Below are positions 56,401 to 64,000 of a stretch of DNA of 64,000 bases, piece after piece. Made by a program: the position numbers and the translations under genes. The stretch is taken from NCBI GenBank assembly GCA_015478945.1, contig JABUQX010057263.1:1-64000 (forward strand). The letters are read 5' to 3'. Position 1 is the first letter of the stretch. Each line of letters opens with the position of its first letter. Origin of the DNA: Trachelipus rathkii. Lineage: Eukaryota > Arthropoda > Malacostraca > Isopoda > Trachelipodidae. Below the pieces are notes generated by a model, which worked only from the letters and a program-made list of their open reading frames with translations, was not told where the DNA came from and did not search any database.

Positions 56401-57040
56401 ATAAGTACCCTTTTCTTAATGAGAGTTTCTCTTAATGATCTTAATGAAATATATAAAATTGATATTTAATAGTCTTTTTGTGTACTTGTTGATGCCAAAC
56501 CTCTTTCTCCTAGGTTGAAGTCGTTTCCTTTTCTTCCACATCTTCTGAAACATTTTCTTAGTATAATGACTTTAATTTTTCTCTACACTGCATGCCAACT
56601 AAGTGACTGTATAGTTAGTGATAATGAAATTCATTGAAATCAGAGAATATGGAGGTACTATTCTCAAGCTTTTTGTTCGATGTCCATCCTTTATTAAAAT
56701 TAAGTAGATCAGCACACTCTGGTTTTAGTTTCAATTTATCCATTATTTGATTAGTGCACCTAATGTTAACTGATTAGAATTTGAGAATATATATATATTT
56801 AAGTACTATAATTACTAAAGGCTTTAATTTTTAAAAATTTTTATTTATTTTTTTTACCAGAAAATTTTTGTTAGTTTTCTGAAAAAAGATTTCAAGAACA
56901 ATATTAAATTTTAAATATTGATTCCAATCTCAAACATGTATCTTTATTAATTAATTAATGCATATAAATTCATTATTATAAATACTTGCTGAATATTGAC
57001 ATATAAAGCCATTGATGAATGTTCATAAATGTGATTGAAT
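56401..57040. other. No gene recognised
   Basis: AT-rich anonymous sequence downstream of the LINE. Direct repeats are short and uninformative. Confidence 0.5.
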
Positions 57041-57390
57041 ATAAGTACTATATATATAATACTATATTATATATATAATATAAATATATACATATAATAT
57101 ATATATATATTATATATATACATATAAATATATATATATATTTATATTATATATATATATATATACAACTAACATATATATACTAATTTATATATATATA
57201 TTATAATATATCTATAATACTATATAATTCTATATATATACCTCATATATATATACGGTCATATCATTAATATATATCATTATAATATCATTATAATATA
57301 CATATAAGATATATATATATTATATATATATATAATAATATATATATTATATATATATATATTATATATAATATATTATTAATATATATA
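57041..57390. repeat. TA microsatellite cluster
   Basis: About 350 bp of interrupted TA with many phase changes. Confidence 0.9.
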
Positions 57391-57445
57391 AAGATGCAGG
57401 GTCGAATCCCGCTGAGATGCCATTTACAGAAATAAAGATCTGAAC
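57391..57445 (+). mobile_element. SINE remnant with tRNA-like B box
   Basis: GCAGGGTCGAATCCCGCTGA (57397-57416) contains the B-box-like GGTCGAATCC and is followed by ACAGAAATAAAG. The order resembles 34255-34310 of the SINE downstream of the zinc-finger exon (TTTCGAGTCCCGCTGATGG ... AGAATAAAG). The head upstream is lost in the TA array. Confidence 0.5.
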
Positions 57446-58240
57446 AAAAAATAAACTACCACTATGGCTAAAGAACTTTTATTTTCGTACACAGTGAAGC
57501 ACTATATACTGCATCTCTAGAAATACATAAAAAGATTATAATATATAAAACATTATAGTATATTTAACAAAAATTTACAATAAAATTTGCATAATTGAAT
57601 CCCCTGCCATTTTCTAAGAGAGAATTTATAAGACATAACTTCTCATGCAACCATGATATATATTACAACTAACGATTTTCCCATATAACAAAATTAATAA
57701 CCATTAGTTTGGCGTTATTAATATATATTAATTTACGTCCCATATATATATATGAGATATTATATATAGATCAATTATACAGCCTCTTAATACATTAGAG
57801 TTATATATCACCAATAGGTGTTAATGAAATTTAAGTTAAACGATCTCAAGTTTAGGAATTTAACACTTATGAGAGAAGATAGACATATGTGCGCGAATAT
57901 AGAGAATTCATTTGCGGCCAATCACAATTAGCGACACAGAGTACAGAGAATAGAGGCCATAGACACAAAATCTGTGAGACATAATATATAATAATATCAA
58001 AAGATAGGGTGGCCGTAAGGATAACTTTTGGCTATAGTCTTGTGGCCAGTACCGAGATGTTACGTTCTAGGTTTTACGTTTCATACTGAAATGGGAATAT
58101 TATATATATATATATATATATTATATAACAATAATAGTTTAACAATTCATATATATATAATATATACATATATATATATATATATAACATAATATACCAG
58201 TATATCATATTTATAATATATACTTACATTGAGGAATAAC
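57446..58240. other. Anonymous AT-rich sequence with TA arrays
   Basis: No gene is seen. TA arrays lie at 58100-58130 and 58150-58195. Confidence 0.5.
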
Positions 58241-58269
58241 TGTAAGGGAGAGAGTTTAGGTGGTGGTAC

Positions 58270-58328
58270 AACATTTTTTTTTTTTTTTTTTTAAAATTTT
58301 TTTTTTTTTTATTATTATTATTTATTTT
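58270..58328. repeat. T-rich homopolymer pair
   Basis: T20 and T14 runs separated by TAAAA, then ATTATTATT. Confidence 0.85.
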
Positions 58329-58400
58329 ATATTTTATCTCTGAAATATTTATAATTTTGCGTTTTTAGCTCTGAAATATAAAAAAACATTAGGAAATAGA

Positions 58401-58575
58401 TGTCACACATGTATGTGCGACACAGGGTCTGTCGCACACATGTGTGAGACATGGACCAATGCTGCACATATATGTGTGAATAGGATTCGAAGCTCGCGAC
58501 GTGTAGTCTGATGCATTCTGAGGCGCGCGAGGGTTTTGTTTCCACGGCTGTGAATGCAGGGCTGATTGAACACGG
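58401..58575 (-). mobile_element. Perfect-looking hairpin plus tRNA-like sequence (possible SINE)
   Basis: 58401-58422 and 58430-58451 form 22-nt arms (TGTCACACATGTATGTGCGACA-type; two mismatches) around a 7-nt loop. On the minus strand just upstream, GCATCAGACTACACGTCGCG and the B-box-like GCTTCGAATCC (58487-58497) resemble the anticodon and T arms of a tRNA. So this may be an inverted SINE whose body contains the hairpin. The A box is not clear. Confidence 0.45.
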
Positions 58576-58599
58576 CTGCTGGGGTGAAATTAAAAAAAA

Positions 58600-60690
58600 A
58601 AAACAATAAAAATTTTCAATATCTCGGTAAATATCTTTGTACCTTTACAGAATTTCAGCTACCATAATTCACGTCGCGTCTGCCGGCAGGGATAACGTCC
58701 GTCGCAAAGAGCAGCAGTCAGCTATGGGATTTCATACTAATCATAATACCTATATAATGGCCAAAAATCTTAACGGTGGCCTTCCGCGGAGAAGTTTTAC
58801 CGATTATCCCGTGGCAGGGCCAATGTGTTAAGGAAATAAAACATACAGGATTGCACTTCTTTACCTTGATCCTTGTCCGTATTTTGGTTTCCTTCGATCC
58901 GACCTTGTCCCAATGCTCCCAGACTCTCCAGAGGATCAGCTGCTTAGTTGTTAATATTCATCATGATCATATATACTTGTGACAGGCGGCTTTTAAATTA
59001 TGTTGAACAAAAGATGAAAAGCAATATCAATAAACTGATTGTTTAAGATCATTTATCAGGTTTTTAAATTAATAGCTCTTCCAATAATAAGGCGTGCTAT
59101 AATGGACATGGAGCACAAATTCTGGAGACGTTAATTATCGATGGGAAGAAAAAGGTCTTCTCCTTATTCGTATTTATTGGTGTAAATTATCGGTTTGGTG
59201 GTGGACATGGGAAAAAATTATTTAATTTTGAGTCGAGCCAATCCGGCAGTGTTTCCAACCAATGCTTGAAATTTTAAATGAGTAGTTGAGTTTACATTTT
59301 TTGTACATTTGCCCCCACATAAATTTCTGTTATTGTATACATACAAATTTTGAAGCAATTGTTTAACTTGACAAGTTAACATAACAAGATTAATAATTAA
59401 TACTGATTTGGGGACTTGCAATAGAATAATTGTACAAATTTTTAAACCAAATTTTATAAAATTTCATAATCCACTGCCAGAAATTCTTCCATATTACATA
59501 AAATATACAATAGAATTACACCAATTCATCCTTACATAACTGATTGTTTATTCTTAACATTTTATCTGACTTTTCTTTAACTAGTATAAGTTACTTGCAT
59601 ATATAAATTGAAAAAATATTAGCTAATGACTTTGCTACTTCTAATCAAAAAATAAATAGTAACAATTACTTAAGAAAAAATATTAGCTAATGACTTTGCT
59701 ATTTCGTATTTAGTTTTATCAATCAGTTACTTACAATATACAAACCTTTTACTATAACTTATTTTTATTCATAAATTTCATAAATTTTTCATAAATTACT
59801 TAAATTACATATGTGAATTCTTCGTAAACAATTTTAAAAATCTCATCGATGATTAGAAGCACGCCATATTAGAAGATTGTTTTAAATGTTTTATATATCA
59901 AATTTTAAGAAATTGTTTTAAATGTTTTAATATACAAGGTACTTACCATAGGAATTAGACTATTGAAAATATCACCTGATCACTTTTGCTCTTTCATATT
60001 TCATGAGCACGAACTGTAAACGCTTTTGACCGACTGTTAGTCGCAAAAGTAGTATATATTTTTTGAGCTTTATATATTTCTTAATATAAGGGACTGCACT
60101 AAAGATATTGTTCAATTTCCGCATGAAAAAGTAAAGGAGTCTATACAATAAAACTTGTGTTACAGCCCAGCCTTTTAATTTTGAGGATTGCGCTAGCAAA
60201 CTATCACTAATTTGTATAGCATGAAGCTAACTTAAAATTTTATCAAAATCAATAATCAGAAAAAATACGTTTAACCATAAGATAATACATTTATTCTGTG
60301 AAAACTCCTATTTTCGAAAGATTTTCAAACCATCCAGAGTTCAAGAGCTAATCATATGTTGCCAACTTTTTAACATAAATGATTGCTAAAATGGCAAAAT
60401 GGGACTATAATAATAATAATAATATAAGAATAATGAAAATAATATCATTTTAAGATGTAGTAAAGGAACGTCTTTCTCATTTGTCTATTTTTTCATGAAA
60501 TGAATAACTAGGAAGTATTAGATGTCAAAATTTTGATAATAAATAAATTTTATTTGCAATTAATGAAAATGAATCATCATTAAAATGGCAAAGGTGCCAA
60601 AAATTACAAAGAGATCATGAAATTGTTAATTTAAGTTTACTTTCACCTGGGTGTTCGCAAGAGATTCTACAATATCCCCTTGTTTCTCTG
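58600..60690. other. Anonymous AT-rich sequence with small direct repeats
   Basis: Frames at 58637-58982 and the minus frame at 59972-60199 have no motif. A 26-bp direct repeat, built on AATATTAGCTAATGACTTTG, occurs at about 59611 and 59674. A second, ATTGTTTTAAATGTTTTA, occurs at about 59876 and 59912. No RNA gene is seen. Confidence 0.5.
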
Positions 60691-60779
60691 GTCTCTGTAG
60701 CTTAACTGACTAATATTCTCTGTAGCTTAGCTGACTAATTTATAAAGCGTTCTATTCTATAGAATGAAGCATTGATTTC

Positions 60780-61245
60780 CTATTACAGTCAATAGGAGGT
60801 CCAAATATAAGGACAATTTCGCCCGTTATTGGACTATTACAGAGAATAGATTCAAGTATAGCAACAATTTCGCCCTTTATTGGACTATTACAGCTAATAA
60901 GTCCAAGTATAACAACAATCTCACCCCTTATTGGACAACTACAGCCAATAAGTCCACGTATAGCAACAATTTCTCCCTTTATTGAACTATTACAGCCAAT
61001 AGATCCAAGTATAACAACAATATCGCCCTTTATTGAACTATTACAGCCAATAGATCCAAGTATAACAACAATCTCTCCCTTTATTGGACTATTACAGCTA
61101 ATAGGCTCGACTATAACAACAATTTCTCCCTTTATTAGACTATTACAGCCAATTTTTCCAAGTATAACAATAATCTCACCCATTATTGGACTATTACAGC
61201 CAATAAATCCAAGTATAACGACACTCTCGCTCTTTATTGGATTAT
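60780..61245 (-). repeat. 51-bp minisatellite encoding a 17-residue periodic open frame
   Basis: TTACAG recurs exactly every 51 bp at 60837, 60888, 60990, 61041, 61092, 61143 and 61194, with CTACAG at 60939; there are about nine units. On the minus strand the frame 61183-60752 (143 residues) stays open through all units, and the open region reaches upstream to about 61243. The repeated motif is NSSIKGEIVVILGSIGC with variation. Units differ at 10-20 % of positions but mainly without stops. It could be a coding exon or simply a satellite of 3n period; there is no clear splice signal. Confidence 0.7.
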
Positions 61246-63345
61246 TCTATGTTTCTTTACTTTTATTTTATTTCATCCCTGTCCCTCCGCCCAAGTTTCG
61301 TGTGGAGTTTACCAGGGTGTGCGCGGTGGAGAGGTGGTGTGTCAGGGCCTATGTGGAAAAGGATCAAGACTACCATTCGGAATTTCTCCAATTGTCTACA
61401 TTTATGCTAATTGATGTTTTCCCACCGTATTTGTCTTTTTTTTCGTTTGTAGTCCACACCCGAGCTAGGGTTTTGCGAGAGACCCACCGGACACTATCAC
61501 CTGCTCAAATATCCCCTTTTTGAGGATTGAAAAGTTAACAAAAATTATTATTCTATTACGTTCAATTATGTGATTATTACTCATTCATTGAAAAAATTAT
61601 TACTTTACTTCTCCTTATTAGCAGGATTATTTATATGTGTGAGTGTGACTCTCATCTCATCTCTTCCCCGCCGGCTCCCTCCCCCCACCATCATCAACTC
61701 AAATAACCAGGATAACCAGTTACGACTCTTACAGAGGAATCTATTTTCCTATCCTGTCTTAGCAAAATATTAGAGAAAATGGTCTGTCAACAGACTTGTC
61801 AGTCAAATTCCTGTTTATTCCTCATCAATACAACTCACTATATATACTCACTATACTACATATACTTTTATTATATATAAAGAATTTTAGGTATTATCAT
61901 ATATATATTTATATATATCATGTGAGTATATTTATATATTAGGTATTATATTATTTACTATAATATATATAATACGTATAGTATATATAGGGTGAATAAA
62001 ATAATATATACTATATAAAGCTAGACGTGCCTTCTGAAGAATTGCGAGGGGGCATGAATAAAAATGGCATTATTTATTTAAACCATGTATTGGCAACTTT
62101 TTTTTTTTTAGTGGTATTAAGGAGTGAATGGAACAAAAAGCCTTCTGCAATAAAAAGCAACTACCCAAAAGTCAAGACTCTTCCAGCCAATCTCTTGTGT
62201 AATATATTGCTCAACATCAATAATCTATGCGTTTTTTTTTGTCAGCGAGTGTGTGCTTTCTGGTATACTTATACAATCCTGTGATAATCCCCTGCGGTGC
62301 GTTCTGGCTCTCCCTCTCCTCAATAGTGTGGCCTCTCTCTTCTCTCTCTCTCTTCCTCTCTTCTCCTACTCTTTGTGCGTTTTCGTTATTATATATATAT
62401 ATTTTATTAAATAAATTTATATAAATTAATTCGGTGACTTGTATGATATTATAGGGTTATATAACTAGATGGGTTACTACTAGTTATAGGGTTTTAGTTA
62501 TTTATATTATATATTATTATCTTCTACCGCCCTACTCCTGCGCTCTGGTAGTATAATATATATATATATAGGTGAGCATAGTATTATTATATATATTATA
62601 TTAAAATATACCAATTTATAATTATTATATAAATATAATAATATAATACCTCATATAATATATAATATAATATTATGTGTGTGTGAGAGGTATAGAGATG
62701 AGAGTGAAGAAAAAAGATGAAGGAAAGGGACTTAGAAAATCGGAAATAGATTACGTAACAGGATTAGGGTAAAATATATATTTTATTATATTCACAATAA
62801 TGTTTGTGTACGATATATATTAATATAGGACATTAGAAAAATTTCGTAAATATATATATATATATTATATGAGGGTAGTAAACCCCCCCTACCTATACCT
62901 ACCCCCCCACTATATATCCCGGCCCAAAACAGAATAGTAAGTTAAAGAATATTATTACCTAATCGGTTATTATATATATTTAAAATGTCGTTTCTATATT
63001 TTATTTCAAATGTTAGTATAATAAGATAATATATAAGGAGATTAAATACTCCCCAAGGGTCAGCTGATAACGATATATAATAATATATATATATATAATA
63101 GAGGATAATTATAAGAAATAATCTTCTTTCATAGCATTCCAATGAAGTCGCACATAAAACTGAATGAAATAGCACGAACACGATTCTTTCATAGAATTTT
63201 TATATTCTATTAGCTGAATAATCTATTATTACTCATAAACAAAATACAAGTGATAATAACGTGATCTTTAAGTGATAACAAATTTATAATGAAACAAATA
63301 TTTTATTTTTGCTGTAAAGACAGTATTACAAAATTTATATATTTA
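61246..63345. other. Anonymous sequence with TA-rich tracts
   Basis: Plus frames 61302-61523, 62027-62284 and 62227-62424 have no known domain. TA-rich tracts lie at 61840-62020, 62390-62410, 62555-62680 and 62800-62865. A (CT)n-like run lies at 62329-62360, and C-runs at 62883-62910. Confidence 0.45.
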
Positions 63346-63560
63346 TCCAGAGAGAGAGAGGGGAGAGACGAGACTCGAGACCGAGGAAGAGAGACGACGA
63401 GAGCACCCGCAGCCGCGAGACCGCACCGAGAGCCTACGAGACGACGACGAGCAGACGAGACGCAGACGCGAGCGACTGACCGATGCGCCGTGACGTACCC
63501 CCACCGTGGACCGGTGCCCGTGACCCGTGAGTGATGGTTCGACTTGACCCCCGCCACTTT
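63346..63560 (+). other. GA- and CpG-rich block, possible first exon or promoter
   Basis: It starts with (GA)n at 63351-63368 and continues with dense GACGAGACG-type and CCGCGAGACCG-type strings. A consensus splice donor, CCC|GTGAGT, lies at 63529-63534. CpG is far denser than in the flanking AT-rich DNA. GA repeats are GAGA-factor-like sites in arthropod promoters. The frame here is Arg/Glu/Thr-rich without a domain. This might be a 5' UTR exon of a gene continuing beyond the window. Confidence 0.35.
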
Positions 63561-64000
63561 ATTTTTTTTAACTTTTCTTTTCCCACTTTGATTGGTGACG
63601 CTGTGACGGCGGGGTGAAACGGGTGATATGTGTGATGTGAGATGAGATCCTGAGAGAATGAGTATTGAAGGTACTCGTTTTTATTCTGTTGACATTTGAC
63701 CCCAACCTCCCGCGACGAGACGAGAGACCCCGACGAACGTACCCGAGACGAGCACCAAATGATATGAAGAGATGAGTATTGAGAGAGAAGATCTATCACA
63801 GTAGATGTGATCTTTTCTTTTGGGTCCAAAAAAACACCGTTTTGTGACGTGTATTGTTGAGTGAAAGTGAAGGTGAGTGATAGTGCAGAGAGAAGAGAGA
63901 GAGGCACGCGACCCCGAGAAACAAATATGAATGGAAGTGATGAGGATGAGATGTGTTTACGCAGAAGTGGAGATCGTAGAGTGATGAATGAGTAGAGAAT
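63561..64000. other. GA-rich, moderately CpG-rich sequence to the window edge
   Basis: Contains repeated GATGAGAT/GAGATGAG-like words and a second GACGAGACGAGAGACC-like block (63713-63755). The minus frame 63434-63907 (157 residues) is Ser/Thr-rich and probably reflects composition only. Confidence 0.35.

Noticed and set aside
63434..63907. 157-residue minus-strand protein
   Set aside because: Low-complexity Ser/Thr-rich reading of a GA/CT-biased region with no domain and no splice support.

Overview
The window is eukaryotic, and animal rather than microbial. It is AT-rich and almost free of long open frames, with spliceosomal signals, many long TA microsatellites and a dense layer of decayed transposable elements. 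The mobile families point to an invertebrate, most likely an arthropod: I/Jockey-type LINEs with RNase H, a CR1/Jockey-like LINE, an R2/R4-like LINE, hAT DNA transposons, tRNA-derived SINEs, MITEs, and a metazoan repeat family with a GERFHQD-type signature. I lean towards a crustacean from memory of similar repeats, but cannot prove it. I see no bacterial, organellar or rRNA sequence.

Layout. 1-1440 is a homogeneous 34/68-bp satellite inside an intron, followed by the terminal coding exon (1588-1880) of an unidentified Asn-rich protein and its 3' UTR. 2.2-18 kb is mostly gene-free, with one LINE scrap and a 0.85-kb polypyrimidine tract. 18.1-24 kb holds LINE fragments on both strands and an internally decayed hAT element with recognisable ends (19635-20930). 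24.15-26.55 kb and 29.60-31.90 kb are two diverged copies of the same roughly 2.4-kb sequence in inverted orientation, separated by about 3 kb. 33.0-36.7 kb is a seven-finger C2H2 zinc-finger exon whose downstream finger units are broken up by a SINE and an R2/R4-like LINE; the SINE and LINE share the same 3' tail. 36.8-39.7 kb is a mobile-element gene preceded by a textbook heat-shock promoter. 40.1-46.9 kb is a nearly full-length but broken I-type LINE. 47.7-49.7 kb is a tandemised MITE array. 50.0-56.4 kb is a second RNase H-bearing LINE, split by an antisense LINE and two foldback elements. 57-64 kb is mostly anonymous, with a 51-bp minisatellite that keeps an open frame and a CpG/GA-rich block near the right edge.

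How it fits together. Only two segments look like host protein-coding sequence: the Asn-rich terminal exon and the zinc-finger exon. Almost everything else is transposons, mostly dead, nested in each other and bounded by TA arrays. The most interesting signals are the heat-shock promoter attached to a transposon-like gene (37589-39705), the SINE/LINE pair with a conserved 3' RNA hairpin (34585-34627 and 35987-36032), and the MITE family turned into a local satellite.
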